A DNA stretch of 18,544 nt, taken from assembly GCA_003022815.1 (NCBI GenBank), contig PXSL01000054.1:1378-19921 (forward strand). Reading direction: 5' to 3'. Shown here in pieces: positions 1 to 6,238 of the stretch. The DNA comes from Halobacteriales archaeon SW_5_68_122. GTDB lineage: Archaea > Halobacteriota > Halobacteria > Halobacteriales > Haloarculaceae. The notes under the pieces were generated by a model. The model did not search any database. It worked only from the letters and a program-made list of their open reading frames with translations, and was not told the origin of the DNA. Numbering within the stretch: position 1 is the first letter of the stretch; each line of letters starts with the position of its first letter. The position numbers and the translations under genes are program-made.

Positions 1-269
1 TCCCCCTCGGTCGGCACCGCGAACAGGCCGACCCGGGCGCCGGCGTCCATCCAGCCGTGGCCGTACGAGAACGCCGCCAGCGCGTTCACCGGGTCGTCGA
101 CCGTCCGGAAGTGGCGGCCGTCCTCGAGGTACGAGCGGGCCATCTCCTCGCAGTCGAGGGCCGCCTCGTGGAGCGGCGTCCCCGCCGGCGGGACGATCTC
201 GGCCGCCTCCAGAGCCTCCGCCAGCAACGACTCGTAGCGGTCGGTCTTCTCCTCAAGATCGGCGGGCAT
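1..269 (-). CDS. DUF357-family protein, 3' end beyond window
   Basis: Reading the minus strand from an ATG at 267-269 gives an open frame of 89 codons to the window edge with no stop. It starts MPADLEEKTDRYESLL and contains a central segment EEMARSYLEDGRHF followed by ALAAFSYGHGWMDAGARVGLF. This two-helix hairpin pattern with the SYGHGWxDAGxRxG motif is what I recall for the archaeal DUF357 family, a small helical protein of unknown function, so most of the domain is present and only the C-terminus is missing. It lies 43 nt downstream of the membrane-protein gene on the same strand and could be co-transcribed with it. No function can be inferred from sequence beyond the family name. Confidence 0.8.
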   Translation of the reverse strand, partial: MPADLEEKTDRYESLLAEALEAAEIVPPAGTPLHEAALDCEEMARSYLEDGRHFRTVDDPVNALAAFSYGHGWMDAGARVGLFAVPTEG

Positions 270-312
270 ACCGCTTCCTTCGGGGGCGACGACAAAATAC
301 CACGGGGCGGGC

Positions 313-2103
313 CTAGTACTCCCGGACGACCCCGTAGCCGATGCCCATGATGAGGCCGTACACGACGAACGCGAGTAGGAAGTACGGCTGGAGCACCGGA
401 ACCGGCATCCCGTGTGTGGAAATGGTGTTGACCGCGATGGGGATGGCGATGGCGCCGACGGCGACGGCGAGGACGACCCCGTAGGCGAAGCCAGCGAGCG
501 TCGCCGTCGTCGTCACGGGCGCCTCCTCAAGGTAGTTGCCGAGCGTGTCGTTCACGTCCTCCTCCTGTTGGGCGAACTCGTCGATGGAGCGGGTGTAGTC
601 GCCGAGGCGCGGCCCGACGGCGACGGCGAACACCAGGCCGAATACGAGCGACAGCGACAGCCAGACGACCCAGCCGACGCCGATGGAGCCCGCGTACCCG
701 ACCAGCGACCCCATGAACAGCATGGTGACCGGGCTGACCATGTGGTAGGCCAGCAGGCCGCCAGCGGCGCCGCCGAACAGCGACCCGAAGACGATGGCGC
801 GCTGGCTTTTCGTGCCGACGGACGGCGAAGTGGGGACCTCCCCGCCCGCGAGGCGCCGCTTCCGGAGCAACGCGTAGACGGCACCGAACACCAGCCCGAA
901 CGCCGCGTAGGCGAGTATCGGCGCCCGGGTGTGGGGCACCTCAATGGGGAAGCCACGGAACCGAACGACCGAGGGGACGATCACCGTCCCGACGACGGCC
1001 GTGAGGCCGATTCCGTAGACGAGACCGACGACGGCGCCGCGGGAGGTGCTAATGTGTGACTCGACGGCCCGGGCGGCCAGCGGGACGAACGCGGCGCCGA
1101 GCAGGAGCGCGATGGCGAACCAGACGACGATGCCGAGCTGCCAGTCCGGTCGCACCCCGAGGTAGCTCAGCGCCAGGAAGTATATCGGCTGGGGCGTGCT
1201 GGCGAAGACGAACCCGACGCCGGCGCCGCCCCCGAGGAGCGCCCCGCCGAGGACGGGGACGCCGCGGCCCTCGTTGGGCGCCGGCGGGTCGAACGCCGTC
1301 GCCGCCCCGAGGAACTGCGGAACGACGAGGACGCCCGCCAGGAGCATCAAGACGACGCCGTAGGCCGCCCCCAGCTTGAGACCGCTCTGGCCGGGGAGGT
1401 CCCGGCGCTCGACGCGCCGGGCGGGATACACCGCAAAGCCCAATCCCAGGAATACCGCGAAGGCGAGAAAAACGACGAACCCGACCGGGACGGACCCGCC
1501 GGCGCCGGCGATGAGCGCGAAATACACCAGGTAATGGGGCGCCGAGACGACGAGGAGGGCGCCGGCGACGGCCCCGGCGATCAGCGAGGTGACCACCGTC
1601 GACCGGGTTCGGCCGACCAGAAACAGCGGTCGGAGCGGCCGGCGGTTGATCCGCTTGCCGAATATCGAGCCGAGCACGAGTCCGTACAGCCCGTACCCGA
1701 CCAGCGTGCTCACGCTCACCCGAGTGTACGGGAACGGCCACTGTGTTGTCGCCTCGACGGCGGCCGGAACCGCCAGCAGGCCGACGAACACCGCCAGCAC
1801 GATGCCGTAGACGAGACCGTAGCCCGTGGTGCTGTTACCACTCTCGGCGTGGTTCCCGGCGAGACCGGCGAATATCACGCCGAAGACGACGGTCATCAGG
1901 ACCCACCCGACCAGCCCGAGCGCCGGCGACCCGTTGCCGATGGCGGCCCCGAGATACCGCATGTACAGCCGCTGGAGGCCGTAGACGAACACCCCCGAAA
2001 CGACGGCGGCGACGAGCGAGGCTAGGACCGTCGCCCGGAGGACCGATCCCTGTCCGGCCCCCTCGTCCGCTCGTTCGTCCTGCGCTCCTGAGGTCACGGT
2101 CAT
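313..2103 (-). CDS. Multi-spanning membrane protein made of four tandem repeats
   Basis: A 596-residue integral membrane protein with about 16 hydrophobic helices after a short acidic, cytosolic-looking N-terminus. The helices fall into four homologous units of about 140 residues. Each unit has a pair of helices (for example SLVAAVVSGVFVYG, SLIAGAVAGALLVV, SLFGGAAGGLLAYH) followed by a second pair beginning GLVYGIVLAVFV, GAAYGVVLMLLA, GLVYGIGLTAVV or GFAYGVVLAVAV and containing a conserved Pro. Short arginine-rich loops (KRINRR, RRVERR, RKRR) separate units. I know no function for this family; homologues exist in other haloarchaea. The ATG at 2103 is preferred over an in-frame TTG at 2130 because a TATA-like TTTTATT (minus strand, 2129-2135) lies 29 nt upstream of it and AAAGGAG sits before it. 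It may share a transcript with the DUF357 gene. Confidence 0.85.
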   Translation of the reverse strand: MTVTSGAQDERADEGAGQGSVLRATVLASLVAAVVSGVFVYGLQRLYMRYLGAAIGNGSPALGLVGWVLMTVVFGVIFAGLAGNHAESGNSTTGYGLVYGIVLAVFVGLLAVPAAVEATTQWPFPYTRVSVSTLVGYGLYGLVLGSIFGKRINRRPLRPLFLVGRTRSTVVTSLIAGAVAGALLVVSAPHYLVYFALIAGAGGSVPVGFVVFLAFAVFLGLGFAVYPARRVERRDLPGQSGLKLGAAYGVVLMLLAGVLVVPQFLGAATAFDPPAPNEGRGVPVLGGALLGGGAGVGFVFASTPQPIYFLALSYLGVRPDWQLGIVVWFAIALLLGAAFVPLAARAVESHISTSRGAVVGLVYGIGLTAVVGTVIVPSVVRFRGFPIEVPHTRAPILAYAAFGLVFGAVYALLRKRRLAGGEVPTSPSVGTKSQRAIVFGSLFGGAAGGLLAYHMVSPVTMLFMGSLVGYAGSIGVGWVVWLSLSLVFGLVFAVAVGPRLGDYTRSIDEFAQQEEDVNDTLGNYLEEAPVTTTATLAGFAYGVVLAVAVGAIAIPIAVNTISTHGMPVPVLQPYFLLAFVVYGLIMGIGYGVVREY

Positions 2104-2128
2104 CCACTCGTTTCTCCTTTGGCTATCC

Positions 2129-2135
2129 AATAAAA
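2129..2135 (-). promoter_or_regulatory. TATA box of the four-repeat membrane protein gene
   Basis: On the minus strand the sequence reads TTTTATT, centred 29 nt upstream of the ATG at 2103. This is the usual spacing for a haloarchaeal box A with a short or absent leader. It argues against the upstream TTG start at 2130, which would lie inside the box. Confidence 0.5.
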
Positions 2136-2229
2136 CGTTGCGGGGGGCGTAGCCGGGTTTTTAAAACCACGGCCGGCGGCGAATCATTTATGCGACACAC
2201 CGCCCACGTGCCGGCAGGTGACACGGACC

Positions 2230-2652
2230 ATGGCAACGCCGTTCCCCTCGGAGGAGTGGATAGCGGAGTGGCGAGAACAACTGAACGATAACGAGGAGTA
2301 CGCCGAGAAGGGCCAGGGGTGGGGCGCCGAGTTCAACGGCGACTTCGTGTTCCACGTCCGGGCCGACGACCGGCTGCCCGACGACCACTACTTCTTCATC
2401 GGCCTTGAGGACGGCACCTGCACGGAGGCCCGCGGGATAGACGACCCCGACGAGGTCGACGCCGGGTTCGTCTACCGCGGGGACTACTCCGACTGGGTCG
2501 CGCTCAACCGGGGCGACATCGGCCCCATCGACGGCATGATGTCCGGCGTCTTCGACATCGAGGGCGACATGCAGAAAGTGTTGCAGTACAGCGAGGCCGC
2601 CGTCGCCATGTCCGAGACCGGCCGCGAACTCGACACCGACTACCAGTACTAG
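2230..2652 (+). CDS. SCP2-like sterol-binding domain protein
   Basis: A 140-residue acidic soluble protein starting MATPFPSEEWIAEW. The body (EEYAEKGQGWGAEFNGDFVF, then DEVDAGFVYRGDYSDWVAL, then GMMSGVFDIEGDMQKVLQYS) has the alternating strand and helix pattern and the closing helix of the SCP2 sterol-carrier fold, in a form common in haloarchaea. Family members carry a hydrophobic cavity for lipid-like ligands; the ligand here is unknown. I choose ATG 2230 over GTG 2218 because AGGTGA at 2216-2221 sits at Shine-Dalgarno distance from the ATG and overlaps the GTG. A TATA-like CATTTATG lies about 40 nt upstream, implying a short leader, and the gene is divergent from the membrane-protein gene. 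No lesion is seen. Confidence 0.8.
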   Translation: MATPFPSEEWIAEWREQLNDNEEYAEKGQGWGAEFNGDFVFHVRADDRLPDDHYFFIGLEDGTCTEARGIDDPDEVDAGFVYRGDYSDWVALNRGDIGPIDGMMSGVFDIEGDMQKVLQYSEAAVAMSETGRELDTDYQY

Positions 2653-2724
2653 GCCCGGTTTCAAATAGCCGGCATTGAGAGGCACCACGCACAACCGGAG
2701 CGGCCCGCACATCGAGGTCGTACC

Positions 2725-2979
2725 ATGACGGACAGAGCGGAAGTCCGCGAGCAGTTCGTTGAAGCGTTCGAGGGCGCCGACTACCCCGTCAACAGTCCGA
2801 TGGACCTCGTGCCTGCGCTGCCGCAGGGCCCCGGCACGACGTTCGAGGTCGGCGACGAGACCATCACCGCGATGGAGCTGAACCAGGAGGCCTCCGGCCA
2901 GGGCGACTACCCCTACGACAGCGTCGACGCGCTCGTCGACGACCTGATGGACGGTCTCGAAGAGGAAGGCTACGTCTGA
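2725..2979 (+). CDS. MTH865-like family protein
   Basis: An 84-residue acidic protein starting MTDRAEVREQFVEAFEGADYPV. The combination of an N-terminal helix, the segment SPMDLVPALPQGPGTTF, then DETITAMEL and a C-terminal DALVDDLMDGLEEEGYV helix matches the MTH865 family, a small EF-hand-like helical fold of unknown function found in methanogens and haloarchaea. The length is typical for the family. It is 72 nt downstream of the SCP2-like gene on the same strand. AGGTCG at about 2714-2719 may help initiation. The protein is intact, and no partner can be inferred from the neighbours. Confidence 0.8.
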   Translation: MTDRAEVREQFVEAFEGADYPVNSPMDLVPALPQGPGTTFEVGDETITAMELNQEASGQGDYPYDSVDALVDDLMDGLEEEGYV

Positions 2980-3103
2980 GGGAGCCGGGACCCGTCCAGC
3001 GTCGCACCGGTCGTCGTTCCGGGAGCCCCTGCCGCTCCGGCTCCGGGACGGCGGCTCACGAATCGTTTTCAGTAAGCGGCTCATACCCCGCGCCGGACCG
3101 CTG

Positions 3104-3775
3104 ATGTCGGCAGAACGACCGAACGTGCTGATAGTCGAGGACGAGCGCCAACTCGCCGACCTGTACGAGGAGTGGCTCGAGATGGCGGGCTACCTCGTCC
3201 GGACGGCCTACGACGGGGGCGCCGCTCTCGAGCGGCTGGACACGGAGGTCGACGTCGCGCTCTTGGACCGACGGCTACCGGAGATGCGCGGCAAGCAGAT
3301 ACTCGAGCGGATACGCGGCGCCGACCACGACTGTTCGGTTGCGATGGTGACCGCCGTCGAGCCGGAGGCGGACATCGTCGAGATGGGGTTCGACGAGTAC
3401 CTCCTCAAGCCGGTCGGACGGGACGAACTGACGGAGCTCGTCGACGAACTGTCGACGGAGCTGCCGCCCGGCCTTGAGGACCCCGTGCTGGACGCGCTGG
3501 GCGACCGGAAGGCGCGCCGCTGTCTGTACGCGCTCCAGGAGTCGCCCAAGAGCGCCGGCGAACTGGTCGAGGCGACGGGGCTGGCCCGGACGACGGTGTA
3601 CCGCCGGCTCAACACCCTCCGGCAAGGCGACCTCATCTCGAGCCGGACCACCATCGACCCCGACGGCGACCACTACGAGACGTTCGCGGCGGACACGGAG
3701 CTGGTGTTGGTCGAACTCGAGGAAGGGTTCAGGGTGGAGACGGACCCGGACGGGACGTCAGCTGCCCACGAGTAA
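3104..3775 (+). CDS. Response regulator: receiver domain plus winged-helix output domain
   Basis: A 223-residue two-domain protein. Residues 7-120 form a receiver domain with acidic pocket E12-D13, phospho-acceptor D55 in ALLDRRLPEMRG, T83 and K102 in LLKPV. Residues about 125-195 form an ArsR/TrmB-like winged helix, with helix-turn-helix region SAGELVEATGLARTTVYRRL and wing DPDGDHYETF. It therefore probably binds DNA in response to phosphorylation by an unlinked histidine kinase; no kinase is encoded nearby. Many haloarchaeal receivers carry a HalX domain instead, so the DNA-binding output is worth noting. The last codons (GTSAAHE plus TAA) lie inside the left end of the structured element at 3757-4065. 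The original C-terminus may therefore have been replaced, in a region unlikely to be part of either domain. Confidence 0.85.
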   Translation: MSAERPNVLIVEDERQLADLYEEWLEMAGYLVRTAYDGGAALERLDTEVDVALLDRRLPEMRGKQILERIRGADHDCSVAMVTAVEPEADIVEMGFDEYLLKPVGRDELTELVDELSTELPPGLEDPVLDALGDRKARRCLYALQESPKSAGELVEATGLARTTVYRRLNTLRQGDLISSRTTIDPDGDHYETFAADTELVLVELEEGFRVETDPDGTSAAHE

Positions 3776-4065
3776 ACTCGTGGGCTTGTCAGTGGGACTC
3801 CCGAGTGTCGCGCTCCCGGCCCGAAAGCCCCACGCCGCTGTGCTTTCTAACACGGGGCTTTCTCAGGTGGCTTCCGCGTCAGGAGTCGGAGGGACTCAAT
3901 CAGTGTCCCCTGACTCTGGGGCTGGCTGACGGACAGCCCGTCCCACCGACCACTTCTGGGCATGTGGGACGTACACATGCGTTCGATTCGGAGTCACATC
4001 AAGCTTACGCGCTTCTTTCCCACTTCTAAAGGGGTGGGCTTCCGCACTGTCAGCTGCCCACGAGT
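3757..4065. mobile_element. Short non-autonomous element, IS200/IS605-like (MITE or structured-RNA remnant)
   Basis: A 17-bp sequence, GTCAGCTGCCCACGAGT, occurs identically at 3757-3773 and 4049-4065. The left copy runs into a perfect palindrome, GCCCACGAGT-AA-ACTCGTGGGC (3764-3785). Between the copies are further hairpins: AAAGCCCC/GGGGCTTT (3824-3861), GAGTC..GGGAC/GTCCC..GACTC (3883-3916), GGCTG/CAGCC (3924-3938), CATGTG/CACATG (3961-3979) and CCCACTTC-TAAA-GGGGTGGG (4019-4038). No convincing protein is encoded. Subterminal palindromes without inverted ends are typical of IS200/IS605 elements, and haloarchaeal PATE elements are non-autonomous relatives. TnpB-associated guide-RNA scaffolds are similarly folded. 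Assignment to that family is inference from structure, and the exact ends are uncertain. Confidence 0.5.
3764..3785. repeat. Perfect 10-bp palindrome with AA loop
   Basis: GCCCACGAGT, AA, ACTCGTGGGC. The TAA stop codon of the response regulator is formed at the last base of the left arm plus the AA loop (3773-3775). A hairpin of this size at an element end is the kind of structure recognised by Y1 (HUH) transposases. Confidence 0.85.
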
Positions 4066-4148
4066 GACTTGTTGTATGGCAGTATATTAGACAATAATTT
4101 ATCGAAATTTACTTTTTATCCAAAACAAAGAATACATAGACAGTTTCC

Positions 4149-4615
4149 ATGAAATGACGGGCAGCACTCGCGCTACTTGGGAGTACCATCGTGGCCGGGT
4201 GTTCATCTCGCAGTGGATCAACGGAAGCACCAGATACAGAACAGAAGCGTATTGACGTCCTCGCTCGCAATTGTACAGATGCAGGAGAACACAGTGTGAC
4301 AGTCTCGTTCAGCGCGGATACGAGCCAGGTCACAATGAAAGGGGCAATCCAGATCCCACAAACGGATCAAATCCTCTATGTCAAAACAAAAGATGGGGTC
4401 GGCTTCGAAGATCGATCAAACGACGAGATGGAAGTGCGAATCCTCCATCTGCCGCCTAACTCTGAGTCGAGTACTGAAGGCAGTGATTGTGCAGGAACGA
4501 TCGATTATGAAGCGGAGGTTACGTTCTCAAAGACCCCGAGTTCCATTTCGTCCGTCACCTCACTGAGGACGACGGGGATGCTGTTCTGAAAACCATCACG
4601 ACTTCTGAACCGTAA
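4149..4615 (+). pseudogene. Decayed lipoprotein gene (nonsense codon 3 plus frameshift)
   Basis: ATG 4149, AAA, then TGA (4155-4157), then an open frame reading RAALALLGSTIVAGCSS. The latter is a textbook haloarchaeal lipoprotein signal with lipobox VAGC. Restoring one base of the TGA (for example CGA) gives MKRRAALALLG. The body is a small extracellular domain with a second Cys pair region. The frame then stops at 4589. Dropping one frame near 4525-4530 instead gives a hydrophilic, sensible end, KDPEFHFVRHLTEDDGDAVL, finishing in SEP with TAA at 4613-4615. This implies a 1-nt deletion. An alternative is translation from GTG 4191, which lacks a signal peptide. The DNA is AT-richer than its surroundings. 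Function is unknown. Confidence 0.65.
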
Positions 4616-4902
4616 CTAAGCGACGACAGCCGGTATCGGTGGGTTTGCCGGGGACTCACCATATCCAAATTACGTCTACGGTAGGTATTGTTACTTTGTA
4701 AAGATGTACCCTCGTTCTCACGGCCGTTCAGCCATGATTATATGGAATAAAATGCACGTCACCTGCTGCATTTAGCCTTTGTATTCTTGCACGCCGCTTC
4801 TGACAAGAGTCCGGTATGTTCTGATTTTCTGTTGCTACGTCACTCATCTATATCAATCGATTCGTGGCCCGTCCTCAGAACATGACGCGTTCTGGTGTCT
4901 GA
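4616..4902. other. Non-coding AT-rich stretch
   Basis: No convincing gene on either strand. The base composition is clearly AT-richer than the rest of the window and continues that of the decayed lipoprotein gene, suggesting acquired DNA. Small ORFs here lack start signals and family features. It leads directly into the hairpin array at 4903-5060. Confidence 0.5.
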
Positions 4903-5060
4903 ACGAGACGCTTCGCGTCTCGTCAACGTCCCCAGGAATCTTCGATTTCTGGTGTCTCGGAAATCAAAGATTTCCGACGAGTCCGCAGGAACTTCGTTCC
5001 TGCGAGATGCGAACGAATCGCAAAGCGATTCGTTCACGCCGTAAGGCGGGATTTTCCCGC
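4903..5060. repeat. Array of six short perfect or near-perfect hairpins with 3-nt loops
   Basis: Six stem-loops follow each other with 4-10 nt gaps. ACGAGACGC-TTC-GCGTCTCGT (4903-4923), CCAGGAATC-TTC-GATTTCTGG with one G:T pair (4932-4952), TCGGAAATC-AAA-GATTTCCGA (4957-4977), CGCAGGAAC-TTC-GTTCCTGCG (4984-5004), GAACGAATCGC-AAA-GCGATTCGTTC (5011-5035) and GCGGGA-TTT-TCCCGC (5046-5060). The stem sequences differ, so this is not one repeat amplified; only the architecture is shared. The array ends 53 nt before the start of the BNR-repeat gene. Confidence 0.85.
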
Positions 5061-5083
5061 TGAATCGAGACAGGCCGGCACTG

Positions 5084-5092
5084 TTTATTATA
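5084..5092 (+). promoter_or_regulatory. TATA box of the BNR-repeat gene
   Basis: TTTATTATA centred 26 nt before ATG 5114, consistent with a leaderless transcript. It lies just downstream of the hairpin array. Confidence 0.6.
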
Positions 5093-5113
5093 CCCCGCCC
5101 ACAGCACCCACGT

Positions 5114-5967
5114 ATGAACCTGCTCGCAGGGACCCAGACGGGGGTCTACCGCGGCCCGCCTGGGGCGTTCGACAAGGCGGTCCGCGTCCTCGATTCGGAC
5201 CGCGTGATGCGGCTCCAGACGTTTGGCCCGCGGACTTACGCGGCGACCCGGGGCGGTCTCTATCGGTCGCTGGACGGCGGCGACTCCTGGACCCGCATCG
5301 AGACGCCCCGCCCGGAGGTGTACGCCGTGCTCGAACACCCCCTCGAGGAGCGACTGTACGCCTCCAGGCGCTGCCCTCCCGGTCGGAGTGGCACACGCCC
5401 CGGCACCGCGACGAGGCCCACGTCAGGGGCCTCCAGGCGGCTAGCGAGGGGCGACTGGTCGCCGGCATCGAGGTCGGGGGCATCCACGTCAGCGACGACA
5501 GCGGCGAGACTTGGACCGAGCGCCGCTCGGGGCTCCACGACGACGTCCACCACGTCCTCGTCGGCGAGGAGCAGTGGTTCGCCTCGACGGGCGACGGTCT
5601 CTATCGAAGCGACGACAGGGGGCGCAGCTGGCGGCGGCTGGACCGCGACGTTGAGAGCCGGTACTTCCGGGAGGCCTGCCGCCACGACGGCCGGCTGTTC
5701 GCGGCGGCGACGGCCGGCCCGCCGTCGACGTGGGACGGCCCTCGGGGGGCCGACGCCGCCCTCTACGAGTCCCGGGCCGACGGCGAGACCCTCCAGCCGG
5801 TCGAGTACGCCGGCGGTCCCGGGGAGTTCGTCCTCTCATGGGCGACGGCCGACGGCGAGGCGTACGCCGGGACCACCGCTGGACAGTTGCTACGACGGAC
5901 CGACGAGGGGTGGCTCGGCGCCGGCGGCGTCCCCTCCGGAATTGCGTCGCTTTCGGCCGTGGAATAA
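5114..5967 (+). pseudogene. BNR/sialidase-like repeat protein, frameshifted
   Basis: The first 83 codons encode MNLLAGTQTGVYRG and the first BNR-type motif, GGLYRSLDGGDSWTRIE. Near 5361-5370 the frame breaks. The sense continues one frame over as LQALPSRSEWHTPRHRDEAH, then two more Asp-box-like motifs, GGIHVSDDSGETWTE and GLYRSDDRGRSWRRLD, and ends with LSAVE and TAA at 5965-5967. A single-base deletion explains the switch; adding one base restores a protein of about 284 residues. Such proteins are beta-propellers of unknown role in haloarchaea, related in repeat pattern to sialidases and photosystem stability factors. No signal peptide is visible, so it should be cytosolic. The lesion may be a sequencing error or a recent mutation. 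Confidence 0.7.
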
Positions 5968-6238
5968 TGCTTTTGCCGGTTCGTGGCCGAACGTCGCCCG
6001 ATGAGTCGGGTCTGTCACGCTCCGGGCGTGCGCATGCGAAGCCTCTGAGCCGCGCGTGGAGCGTCCGAACCGGCCAGTCATACCGCAGCGCCCGGGCGCC
6101 GAATCCGCGATTCTCCCGTTCGACCCGCCAGCACAGAGGCCGGCAACAATGTCGCCGGCCGCCCGACCGCCCGACCGGCGCCAGCCACGGCGCAGGAAAA
6201 CCAGCGGGGTTTTGCCCCTCGAAGGAGCCATGGGTAGT

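Noticed and set aside
2104..2130. Upstream TTG start for the four-repeat membrane protein
   Set aside because: It would place the start codon inside the TATA box. ATG 2103 has better promoter and ribosome-binding spacing.
4191..4589. Intact 132-residue protein from GTG 4191
   Set aside because: The GTG lies inside a lipoprotein signal peptide whose natural ATG is at 4149. The C-terminus also reads better in another frame, so a decayed gene is the better model.
4840..5037. Minus-strand ORF of 65 codons through the hairpin array
   Set aside because: No promoter or family signature is seen. The sequence is explained by inverted repeats, which read open by chance.
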